Source: Streptomyces olivaceoviridis
GTDB taxonomy: Bacteria; Actinomycetota; Actinomycetes; Streptomycetales; Streptomycetaceae
NCBI RefSeq assembly: GCF_014650115.1
Contig: NZ_BMUI01000001.1
Span: forward strand, 62,001-126,000
Length of the DNA: 64,000 bases
Direction of reading: 5' to 3'
The notes beneath the pieces are model-generated. The model did not search any database and was not told the origin of the DNA. It saw only the letters and a program-made list of their open reading frames with translations. Each line of letters starts with the position of its first letter. Position 1 is the stretch's first letter. A program made the translations under genes and the position numbers. Positions 1-7,491 of the stretch are shown here, in pieces.

Positions 1-138
1 CTGCGTGAGGTCCTTCGTCAGCGACTCGATCTCGGCGTGCTCGGGCAGGGACCTCCGCTTGTGCGCGAGCTGCTGGAGGCGGACGTCGAGGGCCTGGACG
101 TCGAGGAGTCGGATCTGGTCGGCGGGCGCGGCGTTCAG
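1..138 (-). CDS. C4-type zinc ribbon domain protein, N-terminal part (runs off the window)
   Basis: Only the first 46 codons are present; the gene continues beyond base 1. The start of the protein (NAAPADQIRLLDVQALD, then a Gln/Leu-rich helix) has the look of the coiled-coil arm of the actinobacterial CdsZ-type zinc ribbon proteins that follow Nif3; the zinc ribbon itself would lie outside the window. The only start that fits is CTG at 136-138, which overlaps the TGA stop of the upstream Nif3 gene; a GGGAG sits seven bases before it. The overlap implies translational coupling in one operon with the Nif3 gene. Function is not established for the family; a nucleic-acid or scaffold role is inferred. 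Confidence 0.75.
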   Translation of the reverse strand, partial: MNAAPADQIRLLDVQALDVRLQQLAHKRRSLPEHAEIESLTKDLTQ

Positions 139-1043
139 TTGGGGGCTCCCGTGGTATCGGAAGGGGCGCGCGAAGCGCTCGTTGGAAGGGTGGTGGTGGG
201 CGACGGGTGGGCGGTGGCGGTGGACGCCGCGTGGGCGGTCCAGGGGTCGGTGACCGTCTTGGAGACGTGGACGCGCAGGTCCCAGCCGTGACGGTCGGAG
301 ATCTCGTCGAGCTGGCTCGCGGCCAGCTCGCACCAGGGCCACTCGGTGGCCCAGTGCGCCGCGTCGAGCAGCGCGAGGGGGCTGGTGGCCACCGCCTCGG
401 AGGCCGGGTGGTGGCGCAGGTCGGCGGTGAGGAAGGCGTCGACGCCGGCCGCGCGGACCTGGTCGAAGAGGCTGTCGCCGGAGCCGCCGCTGACGGCGAT
501 GGTGCGAACGACGGCCTCGGGGTCGCCGGCCACCCGGATGCCCTGCGCGGTGGCGGGCAGCCGCTCGGCGGCGTGGGCGGCCAGCTGGCGGACGGTGAGG
601 GGGTGGTCGAGTTCGCAGACGCGGCCCAGGCCCCGGCGGCCCTCGGGGTCGGCGGGGTCCGGCACGAGGGGGCGTACGACACGGAGGTCGAGGGCCCCGG
701 CGAGGGCGTCGGAGACGCCCGGGTCGGCGGTGTCCGCGTTGGTGTGGGCGACGTGCAGCGCGATGTCGTTCTTGATCAGCGTGTGCACGACCCGGCCCTT
801 GAAGTGCGTGGCCGCGACCGTGGTCGTGCCGCGCAGGTAGAGCGGGTGGTGGGTGACCAGCAGGTCGGCGCCGAGCTTCACCGCCTCGTCCACGATCTCC
901 TGGACGGGGTCGACGGCGAACAGGACCCGGGTGACCTCCTGGGCGGGATCGCCCACGACCGTGCCGACCGCGTCCCAGGACTCGGCCCGCTCGGCGGGCC
1001 ACAGGTTCTCCAGCGCGGCGATGACTTCAGACAGACGGGGCAC
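135..1043 (-). CDS. Nif3-like dinuclear metal centre protein (DUF34/NIF3 family)
   Basis: 302 residues, GTG start. The family forms hexameric toroids with a two-metal site; many members are annotated as GTP cyclohydrolase I type 2 homologues, but the physiological reaction is unsettled. Visible metal-site motifs are the THHPLYLRG segment (His65, His66), HVAHTNADTA (His97, His100, Asp104) and the C-terminal DAAHWATEWPW segment. Residues after about 270 are a Thr/Ser/Pro/Ala-rich tail not needed by the fold. The stop codon overlaps the start of the zinc ribbon gene downstream, so the two are probably co-translated. Family assignment is secure, biochemical role is not. Confidence 0.93.
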   Translation of the reverse strand: MPRLSEVIAALENLWPAERAESWDAVGTVVGDPAQEVTRVLFAVDPVQEIVDEAVKLGADLLVTHHPLYLRGTTTVAATHFKGRVVHTLIKNDIALHVAHTNADTADPGVSDALAGALDLRVVRPLVPDPADPEGRRGLGRVCELDHPLTVRQLAAHAAERLPATAQGIRVAGDPEAVVRTIAVSGGSGDSLFDQVRAAGVDAFLTADLRHHPASEAVATSPLALLDAAHWATEWPWCELAASQLDEISDRHGWDLRVHVSKTVTDPWTAHAASTATAHPSPTTTLPTSASRAPSDTTGAPN

Positions 1044-1230
1044 GGCCCAAGGCTACCTGGCTGCTCGGCGGGGCCGTACCGCATGCGTCCGGTCTGCCCC
1101 CGCTCAGCACAGACGCCCCGGTTTCCTCAGGTGAATCGCTTCTGCACCACCCGTACGTGTGAAGCCGGGGAGGGCCGGTCCCCCGCGTCCGCGCGCGAAA
1201 ACTAGCTTCGTCGCCGGAGGTGACCGAACG

Positions 1231-2532
1231 ATGACGGTCTGTGCGATCGATCCCCCCTCCACGGACGGGACCGCCGGCCTGCCGGGGACGGGGTGCGCGA
1301 TCACGGCGGACGGCGCGTACGCCGCCCGGCTCGCCCGTGACGGTGACTCCTGGTTCCCGGAGCGCTGGACCCTGGACGGCCCGGAGCCGTACGCGGTGCC
1401 CCTGCCCACAAACCAGCCCGAGGGGCCCGGGACCGAGGTGCAGCCGATGGGTGACGGGCGGGTGCTGATCCACCGCCCGGTGGCCGGGCGGCACGCCTTC
1501 TCGCTGCTGTACCCGACCGGGCCCGGCACCGGTGAGCTGCCGCTGGGCGCGGTGGAGTGCGCCGGGCCCGGCACCCGGCTCGCCCTGCTGCCGCCGGCGC
1601 CGGGGGGTGTGCGGGCGTACGCCCTCGCGGTCGGACCGCGCTCCAGCGTGGTGTGGCTGGTGGCCGGCGGGGCGTTCGGCCCGGAGCGGTGCGCCGAGGT
1701 GCCGGGGCGCTGCTCGGGCGGGGTCTGGCTGGACGGCTCCGGACGGATGCTGGCGCTGGACCGGGAACTGGACGGACGCACCAAGACGGTCGTGGTGGAC
1801 CTGGAGCGCGCCGGCGAGGTCTCGCCGCTGCTCCAGATCGCGGAGGGCAGCGACGACCGGCTGCTGCTCGCCGATCCCGACAGCGGCCTGCTGCTGATCT
1901 CCTCGGACGCGCCCTCGCCCGGACGGGAGCGCCTGGGCTGGGGCGTCCTCGGCAGCACCCTGCCGGTGCGGTTCCCGGAGTGCCTGCGGGTGCCGGAGTG
2001 CGTGGTGACACCGTTCGCGATCCAGCCCGGGCAGGTGCTGATGCCGGAGAACTGCGCGGTGGGCCTGCGCATCGACGGGTCCCTCGGCACCTGGGTGGGC
2101 GTGTGGCGGCCGGCCGGCCGTGAGGTCCGGCACCTCCCGGCGCCCGAGGGCTGGCTGGCGGGCACCGGGCTGTGCACGCGCGACGGGGTGCTGCGCCTGC
2201 CGTACGCCACGGAGGCGACCCCGTGCGGCGTGTCGGATGTGACGGCACCGGTCGGGGGCGCGACCGCGGCCACGGCGGGGGTGGGGAACGTGGCAATGGA
2301 GGGGACGAGGCGCGTGGCCGCGGGGGGAACGGGGGACGTGGCCGCCAAGGGAACGGGGGGCGTGGCCGCGGAGAGGACGGGGGGCGCCCAGGGGCCGGAC
2401 CGGGACGGCGGCGTCGCCGGGGCCCTGGAGCGGGTGGGTCCGGCGGGGGCGGAACCGGGTCCTCCGGTGCCGGCGGCGGCCCGGCCCGTGCCGTTGCAGC
2501 AGGCACCCTTGGGGCGTCTTGTAACGAACTAG
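1231..2532 (+). CDS. Conserved Streptomyces hypothetical protein with disordered Gly/Ala tail
   Basis: 433 residues starting at ATG 1231, chosen because GGAGGTG lies about nine bases upstream. Residues 1 to about 330 are regular, with many short strand-like segments (for example RTKTVVVDLE, DDRLLLADPDSGLLLIS) that could suggest a beta-propeller or beta-sandwich; no signal peptide or membrane span is seen. The last ~100 residues are low complexity, built from near repeats of a GTGxVAAxG unit that comes from GC-rich tandem DNA around 2270-2400, and probably vary between strains. The position between Nif3 and the SDR operon resembles SCO2302. No function can be assigned. Confidence 0.8.
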   Translation: MTVCAIDPPSTDGTAGLPGTGCAITADGAYAARLARDGDSWFPERWTLDGPEPYAVPLPTNQPEGPGTEVQPMGDGRVLIHRPVAGRHAFSLLYPTGPGTGELPLGAVECAGPGTRLALLPPAPGGVRAYALAVGPRSSVVWLVAGGAFGPERCAEVPGRCSGGVWLDGSGRMLALDRELDGRTKTVVVDLERAGEVSPLLQIAEGSDDRLLLADPDSGLLLISSDAPSPGRERLGWGVLGSTLPVRFPECLRVPECVVTPFAIQPGQVLMPENCAVGLRIDGSLGTWVGVWRPAGREVRHLPAPEGWLAGTGLCTRDGVLRLPYATEATPCGVSDVTAPVGGATAATAGVGNVAMEGTRRVAAGGTGDVAAKGTGGVAAERTGGAQGPDRDGGVAGALERVGPAGAEPGPPVPAAARPVPLQQAPLGRLVTN

Positions 2533-2628
2533 TGCCGGTTGGCGTGTGCGCCTGGATTCGGCCCGTGGTGCGCCGGTTAAACTCGCCCGGCTGTACGAAA
2601 GATCAGGTTGACGGGGTGAATACGTCCG

Positions 2629-2787
2629 ATGAGCGACACCAGCACCGCTGAGCAGCTGTCTGCCGGCTCTTCCGAGAACGCCGGCCACGGCCGGCACCGG
2701 GGCCCGGTCGCGGCCCAGGAGAGCGAGTCGACTCCGCACGGCCGGCATCGCAAGCCGGCCCAGGAGACGGCGGAGGCAGCTGCCTGA
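2629..2787 (+). CDS. Small hydrophilic protein with two GRHR motifs
   Basis: 52 residues from ATG 2629 (MSDTSTAEQLSAG) to TGA 2785-2787. It is entirely polar and contains two copies of a GxGRHRxP / PHGRHRKP element separated by about 17 residues. There is no cysteine, membrane segment or signal peptide. No strong ribosome site is seen; upstream is GTGAATACGTCCG. GC-rich third positions and the strong terminator just downstream support a real short gene. Small basic GRHR-containing proteins of this type are common in Streptomyces, but I cannot name a function. Confidence 0.6.
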   Translation: MSDTSTAEQLSAGSSENAGHGRHRGPVAAQESESTPHGRHRKPAQETAEAAA

Positions 2788-2802
2788 CGGCAGTGAAGAA
2801 GA

Positions 2803-2832
2803 GGGGGCGCCCGCTCGGCGGACGCCCCCTTT
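2803..2832. terminator. Bidirectional hairpin between convergent genes
   Basis: GGGGGCG at 2803-2809 pairs with CGCCCCC at 2823-2829, followed by TTT on the + strand and preceded by an A-rich stretch (AAGAAGA) that gives a U-rich tail in the other direction. It separates the small + strand gene from the convergent SDR gene. Confidence 0.75.
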
Positions 2833-2834
2833 GC

Positions 2835-3773
2835 CTATCCCCGTCCGAGCCCCAGCACCTCCGCCGCCGCGAAGGTCTCCCCCGGCGGCCGGTCCGCGTA
2901 GTGCGGGGTGAGGAGCGCGTCGAGTTCGTCGTACGTGAACGTCTCCCGCTCGCTGTCGAACCGGGCCCGCACCCGGGGCCGTTCGATCACGGCCACCATG
3001 CCGCCGTGGACGACGAGCAACTGGCCGTTGACCCGGGCGGCGGCCGGCGAGGCCAGATAGCCGACGAGCGGGGCGACATGTTCCGGAGCGAGCGGGTCGA
3101 GTCCCTCCTCCGGCCTGCGCAGGCCGGCGAAGACGTCCTCGGTCATCCGGGTCCGGGCGCGCGGGCAGATGGCGTTGGCCGTGACGCCGTACTTGGCGAG
3201 GGCGAGGGCGGTGGAGGTGGTCAGGCCCACGATCCCGCCTTTCGCCGCCGCGTAGTTGGGCTGGCCCGCGGACCCGGCCAGGAACGCCTCCGAGGAGGTG
3301 TTCACGATCCGCCCGTAGACCGCCGTACCGGCCGCCTTGGACCGCTCCCGCCAGTGCGCGGCGGCGAAGCGGATGGTGTTGAAGTGGCCTTTGAGGTGGA
3401 CGCGGATCACCGCGTCCCACTCGTCCTCCGTCATGGAGAACACCATGCGGTCGCGCAGGATGCCGGCGTTGTTGACGAGGACGTCCAGCTTGCCGAACGC
3501 GGAGACGGCCGACTCGACCAGCGCGCGGGCCTGCGGGAAGTCGGAGACGTCGCCGGTGTGCGCCACGGCCCTGCCGCCGGCGGCGCGGATCTCCTCTGCG
3601 ACCTCCTGAGCGGGCCCGGCCGACGCCGGCCCGGAGCCGTCCCGCCCCGGCTGCCCGTAGTCGTTGACGACGACGGCCGCGCCGAGCCGGGCGAGTTCCA
3701 GGGCCTCGGCCCGGCCGAGGCCGCGTCCGGCGCCGGTGACGATGGCGGAGAGCCCCTCCAGTGGCAGTGACAT
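2835..3773 (-). CDS. Short-chain dehydrogenase/reductase, 3-hydroxyacyl-CoA dehydrogenase type (MFE-2/HSD4-like)
   Basis: 312 residues, ATG 3771-3773. Classical SDR: cofactor loop TGAGRGLGR (13-21), VVVNDYG after strand 2 with Asp38 favouring NAD(H), NNAG at 101-104, Ser160/161, and catalytic Tyr174-x3-Lys178 in YAAAK. The insertion after VVNDYG and the C-terminal extension (residues 250-312) fit the hydroxyacyl-CoA dehydrogenase domain of peroxisomal type-2 multifunctional enzymes and mycobacterial steroid-pathway SDRs such as Rv3502c/Rv3548c. Last gene of the MaoC-ADH-SDR operon, 11 bp after the dehydrogenase. Likely role: NAD-dependent oxidation of a 3-hydroxyacyl-CoA (sterol side chain or fatty acid); substrate is inferred. 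Confidence 0.88.
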   Translation of the reverse strand: MSLPLEGLSAIVTGAGRGLGRAEALELARLGAAVVVNDYGQPGRDGSGPASAGPAQEVAEEIRAAGGRAVAHTGDVSDFPQARALVESAVSAFGKLDVLVNNAGILRDRMVFSMTEDEWDAVIRVHLKGHFNTIRFAAAHWRERSKAAGTAVYGRIVNTSSEAFLAGSAGQPNYAAAKGGIVGLTTSTALALAKYGVTANAICPRARTRMTEDVFAGLRRPEEGLDPLAPEHVAPLVGYLASPAAARVNGQLLVVHGGMVAVIERPRVRARFDSERETFTYDELDALLTPHYADRPPGETFAAAEVLGLGRG

Positions 3774-3784
3774 GCGCCGCTGCC

Positions 3785-4861
3785 TCAGATCTCGACGCAG
3801 GTGCGCAGGGCGGTCCCGCTGCGCATCTGGTCCAGCGCCTCGTTGATCCCCGCGAGCGGCACCCGGTGGGTGATCAGGCCCGCCAGGTCGACGCGGCCGG
3901 CCCGCCACAGGGCGATCGTGCGCTCGTAGGAGCGCAGCACGTCCCCGCCGCCGTACAGGGACGGCAGGATGCGCTTCTCGTCGAAGAACAGCTCGAACAT
4001 GTTGAGCTGGAGGACGTCGTCCATGGCACCGGCGCCGACCACGACCAGGGTGCCGCCGCGCCGGGTGTTCTCGTAGGCGGTACGGGTGGTGGCGGACCTG
4101 CCGACGACCTCGAAGACGTAGTCGAAGCCCTCGCCGCCGGTGACCTGCTGCCTGGCGTCGGCGAGCCCCTCCGGTGCCACGGCCCTCGTGGCACCGAACG
4201 CGAGGGCGGACTCGCGCCGGGAGGCGACCGGGTCGACGGCGACGATCTCGGCGGCGCCCTTCAGCCGCGCGCCCTGTACGGCCGAGATGCCGACGCCTCC
4301 GCACCCGATGACGGCGACCGACGAACCGGCGGCCAGATCGGCGGTGTTGAGGACGGCGCCGAGGCCGGTCGTCACCCCGCAGCCGATGAGGGCGGCGATG
4401 TCGAAGGGCACGTCGTCCGGGATCGGTACGGCGCAGCCGGCGTCGACCACGACCTCCTCGGCGAAGGTGCCGGTGCCCGCGAAGCCGAACAGGTCGCCGC
4501 CCGAGCGGCGGAAGTTGGGGGTGCCGGCGTTCATGAACCCGGCCAGGCACAGCTCGGTCTGCCCGCGCTTGCAGGCCGGACAGGCGCCGCAGGCCGGCAG
4601 CCAGCACAGCACGACCCGGTCCCCGGGCTTGAGGTGCCGTACGCCGTCGCCGACTTCGAGGATCTCGCCGGCGCCCTCGTGGCCGGGTACGAAGGGGGCC
4701 GGCTGGGGCAGCACCCCGCTCATCGCGGACAGGTCCGAGTGGCACAGCCCGGTGGCGCGCACCCGGACCCGGACCCTGCCGGGGCCGAAGCCCACCGCCT
4801 CGACGTCGTCGAGCACCTCCAGCTTTTCCTGGCCGATCTCGTGCAGTACGGCTGCGCGCAT
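3785..4861 (-). CDS. Zinc-dependent medium-chain alcohol dehydrogenase
   Basis: 358 residues. ATG 4859-4861 is preferred over upstream in-frame codons because GAGGGGAG stands about seven bases before it. Catalytic zinc ligands are Cys40 (TGLCHSD) and His61-Glu62 (GHEGAG); the structural zinc site has Cys91, Cys94, Cys97 and Cys105; the Rossmann loop is GCGGVG. This pattern matches class III-like and mycothiol-related ADHs of actinobacteria. Middle gene of the MaoC-ADH-SDR operon. Likely oxidises a primary or secondary alcohol during lipid or sterol breakdown; the exact substrate is unknown. Confidence 0.9.
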   Translation of the reverse strand: MRAAVLHEIGQEKLEVLDDVEAVGFGPGRVRVRVRATGLCHSDLSAMSGVLPQPAPFVPGHEGAGEILEVGDGVRHLKPGDRVVLCWLPACGACPACKRGQTELCLAGFMNAGTPNFRRSGGDLFGFAGTGTFAEEVVVDAGCAVPIPDDVPFDIAALIGCGVTTGLGAVLNTADLAAGSSVAVIGCGGVGISAVQGARLKGAAEIVAVDPVASRRESALAFGATRAVAPEGLADARQQVTGGEGFDYVFEVVGRSATTRTAYENTRRGGTLVVVGAGAMDDVLQLNMFELFFDEKRILPSLYGGGDVLRSYERTIALWRAGRVDLAGLITHRVPLAGINEALDQMRSGTALRTCVEI

Positions 4862-4871
4862 GGTGCGGCTC

Positions 4872-4955
4872 CCCTCGCGGTCTCTCACTCGCGGTCCGTC
4901 AGTCGCGGCCTGGCATTCGCGGTCTGTCACTCGCGGCCTGTCAGCCGCGGCCTGT
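4872..4955. repeat. Six tandem 14-bp repeats in the ADH-MaoC spacer
   Basis: Six contiguous 14-base units, consensus CACTCGCGGCCTGT, fill the gap between the MaoC stop codon and the ADH ribosome site: 4872-4885, 4886-4899, 4900-4913, 4914-4927, 4928-4941 and 4942-4955. Each keeps a CGCGG core with one to four changes elsewhere. The period is not a multiple of three and no reading frame uses the tract. Confidence 0.85.
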
Positions 4956-5812
4956 CAGGAGTGCTGAACGATGGTGTCGGCGAGAACGGGCGTGTCGTCC
5001 CGTTCGACGGCGCTCACGGCGGCCCGTACGGAGCCTTCCGAGGCCCACATCCGGATCCGCAGGGTCTCCCCCGGGTACACGACCCCGGCGAACCGCGTGG
5101 CGTACGACCGCACCCGGCTCACGTCCCCGCCGAGCAGGGTGTCGACGACCGCCTTGAGCGTGACGCCGTAGGTGCACAGGCCGTGCAGGATGGGCCGTTC
5201 GAAGCCGGCGAGCTTGGCGAACTCGGGGTCGGCGTGCAGCGGGTTCCAGTCCCCGGACAGGCGGTAGAGCAGTGCCTGGTCCTCGCGCAGGCGCCGCTCG
5301 ACGACCCGGTCCGGCTCCCCGGTGGGCGGCTCGCGCCGGGCCGACGGCCCCCGGTCGCCGCCCCAGCCGCCCTCTCCCCGTACGAAGATCTGCGCGTCGT
5401 TGGTCCACAGCGGGCCCTCGCTGTCGGCGACGTCGGTGCGCATGACGAGGACGGCGGCCGAGCCCTTGTCGTACACCGCGGCGATGCGGCCGGTGGCGGT
5501 GGCGGTGCCCTCGGCCGGGAGCGGGCGGTGCAGGGTGAGCGTCTGGCCGCCGTGCAGGACGCGGGCGAGGTCGACGTCGACTCCGGGCATGGACAGCCCG
5601 CTGATCACGCCCGGTGAGCCGGCGCCCGCGACGGTGGCGAAGCTGGGCAGGACGTGCAGCCGGGACTCCAGGGTGTAGCGCAGCTCGTCGGGATCGGTGG
5701 CGGGGACGCCCGCGCCGATGCCCAGGTGGTAGAGCAGGACGTCCTTGCGCGTCCAGGAGATCTCTCCCGACCGGGGCTCGGCGGCGAGTGCCTTGGCGGC
5801 GTCGATGGGCAT
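4955..5812 (-). CDS. MaoC-family (R)-specific 2-enoyl-CoA hydratase
   Basis: 285 residues from ATG 5810-5812, chosen for the AGGAG about five bases upstream (an in-frame start 69 bp earlier lacks one). Double hot-dog protein: an N-terminal dehydratase-like half (1-150) and a C-terminal half carrying the hydratase-2 signature around residue 185 (YRLSGDWNPLHADPEFAK, with Asp, Asn and His of the active site) followed by RPILHGLCTYG. Resembles the MaoC domain of type-2 multifunctional enzymes and actinobacterial steroid hydratases. First gene of the MaoC-ADH-SDR operon; with the SDR it would carry out hydration and oxidation in a beta-oxidation cycle. A KstR-type box lies about 80 bp upstream. 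Confidence 0.92.
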   Translation of the reverse strand: MPIDAAKALAAEPRSGEISWTRKDVLLYHLGIGAGVPATDPDELRYTLESRLHVLPSFATVAGAGSPGVISGLSMPGVDVDLARVLHGGQTLTLHRPLPAEGTATATGRIAAVYDKGSAAVLVMRTDVADSEGPLWTNDAQIFVRGEGGWGGDRGPSARREPPTGEPDRVVERRLREDQALLYRLSGDWNPLHADPEFAKLAGFERPILHGLCTYGVTLKAVVDTLLGGDVSRVRSYATRFAGVVYPGETLRIRMWASEGSVRAAVSAVERDDTPVLADTIVQHS

Positions 5813-5890
5813 GGGGCTCCTGACGGGTCTCAAGACCTCGGTGCGGACGTCCGCACCGTCGGCCGCACCGAGGTCGTCCACGTGCGGACC

Positions 5891-5904
5891 TAGAACGCGT
5901 TCCA
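5891..5904. promoter_or_regulatory. KstR-type operator upstream of the MaoC-ADH-SDR operon
   Basis: TAGAACGCGTTCCA matches the mycobacterial KstR consensus TNNAACNNGTTNNA at all fixed positions. It lies 79 bp upstream of the MaoC start, in the spacer shared with the histidine kinase gene. A regulator of this type is encoded at 21412-22029. Binding is inferred from the match. Confidence 0.65.
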
Positions 5905-6126
5905 GTCCGGCGCCCCCTGTATAGCCGAGCCCTCCGCAGTTGTGAAGGCTCCTGACGCTGTGTCAGCTCGACTGGGCCGACCGTGACATGTGTCCTGCCC
6001 GATTCGGTACATGCGTGTCTGCCCGCGTCCGGGCCCGGTTCCGTACCGTTCGATCCGTACGCTTCGCCGCCCTCCCGCCCTCGTGCGGGACGGGCCGTTC
6101 GAACGACTGGGACGGGGGACTCGGAG

Positions 6127-7491
6127 ATGACGTGGTGGCAGAGGCTGAGCTGCCAGGTGGCGGCCTGGCAGCGGGAACGGCCGGTGTGGCGGGCGGACCT
6201 GCGGCGCTGGCGGGCCGCCCGGTGCGAGGGGGCGGACCCCTCGGCCGCCGGGCAGCCGGGCCCGCCGCCCACCGGCTTCACCCTGCTGCCCTGGCTGCTG
6301 CTGGGCATGGGCTCCCTCTCCAACGTGCTCCAGGGCGAGACCCCGAACCCGTGGGTCGGCGGCCTGGGCCTGCTCGCCTTCAACTCCCTCTACGTCTACG
6401 TCACCTTCCGCGCCTTCGACCGGGCCAGGCGGGAGTCGGCGTCCACCCGGGTGGCGCTGGGCCTGCTCGGCCTGGTCACGACGGGCCTCGCCCTCGGGTA
6501 CGGCGGCAACTGGCTGATGTTCTTCCCGCTGCTGGGCCTCGCCACGGGCGCCACCCTGCGCGGACCGTGGCTGGGCCGCGTGGGCCTGCTGCTCACGCTC
6601 TACGCGGGAGCCGCCACCTGGCTGCGGGACGGCTGGGACGACGCGTCGGGCATCGCCTACGCCACCTTCCTGTCCAGCATGGTCACCGCCGCGATCCTCA
6701 GCCTGTCCGAGGCCGTGCGGGAGCTGCGGGCCGCCCGGGAGGAGCTGGCCCGGCGGGCGGTGGCGGAGGAGCGGCTGCGCTTCTCCCGCGATCTGCACGA
6801 TCTGCTCGGGCACACCCTGTCGGTGGTCGTGGTGAAGTCGGAGGCGGCCCGCCGGCTCGCGCCACGCGACCTCGACGCGGCGCTGGCACAGGTCTCGGAC
6901 ATCGAGTCGGTGGGCCGGCAGGCGCTCACCGAGATCCGCGAGGCGGTGACCGGCTACCGCGAGGGCAGCCTGGCCACCGAGCTGACCCGGGCCCGGTCGG
7001 CACTCTCCGCGGCGAGCGTGCGGCCGGTGGTCCGCCAGTCCGGGGCGCCGCTGGCCCCGCGGACCGAGGCGCTGCTCGGCTGGGTGGTGCGCGAGGCGGT
7101 CACCAACGTCGTCCGGCACAGCCGTGCCGACCGCTGCGAGATCACCGTCGAGGGAGCCGCCGATCGGGTCCGGCTGACGGTCACGGACAACGGCACGGGC
7201 GCCGGAACCCCGGCCGCCGGTGCGGGCGCCGGCGGTACGGGGCTGAAGGGGCTGACCGAACGCCTCGCGGCGGCGGGCGGCTCCCTCACGGCCGGCCCGG
7301 CGCCACGCGGCGGCTTCACGGTCACCGCCGACCTTCCGGTGAGCGGTGACGAGTGGGCGGCGGCGGTGGGTACCGGTGCGGGTACGGGTGCCGCTACGAC
7401 TGCCGCGGCTGCGACTGCGGCTGCGGTTACGGATGCGGCTGCGGCTGCGGCTGCGGTTACGGCGCCCAGGGCGCGGCGACCGCCCAGCTGA
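6127..7491 (+). CDS. Two-component sensor histidine kinase, NarL/DesK type (HisKA_3)
   Basis: 454 residues. The N-terminal 50 are cytoplasmic; five or six membrane segments follow (about 50-190), then a short coiled coil and the HisKA_3 dimerisation box RFSRDLHDLLGHTLS with phosphorylated His224. The ATPase domain has the N box (VREAVTNVVRHS), DNGTG and GGTGLKGLTERL. The last ~45 residues are a Gly/Thr/Ala-rich run encoded by GCN repeats, outside the kinase fold; this tail overlaps the convergent arabinofuranosidase gene by 35 bp. The expected NarL-type partner is not adjacent but at 10373, beyond two inverted genes. Signal unknown. Confidence 0.93.
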   Translation: MTWWQRLSCQVAAWQRERPVWRADLRRWRAARCEGADPSAAGQPGPPPTGFTLLPWLLLGMGSLSNVLQGETPNPWVGGLGLLAFNSLYVYVTFRAFDRARRESASTRVALGLLGLVTTGLALGYGGNWLMFFPLLGLATGATLRGPWLGRVGLLLTLYAGAATWLRDGWDDASGIAYATFLSSMVTAAILSLSEAVRELRAAREELARRAVAEERLRFSRDLHDLLGHTLSVVVVKSEAARRLAPRDLDAALAQVSDIESVGRQALTEIREAVTGYREGSLATELTRARSALSAASVRPVVRQSGAPLAPRTEALLGWVVREAVTNVVRHSRADRCEITVEGAADRVRLTVTDNGTGAGTPAAGAGAGGTGLKGLTERLAAAGGSLTAGPAPRGGFTVTADLPVSGDEWAAAVGTGAGTGAATTAAAATAAAVTDAAAAAAAVTAPRARRPPS

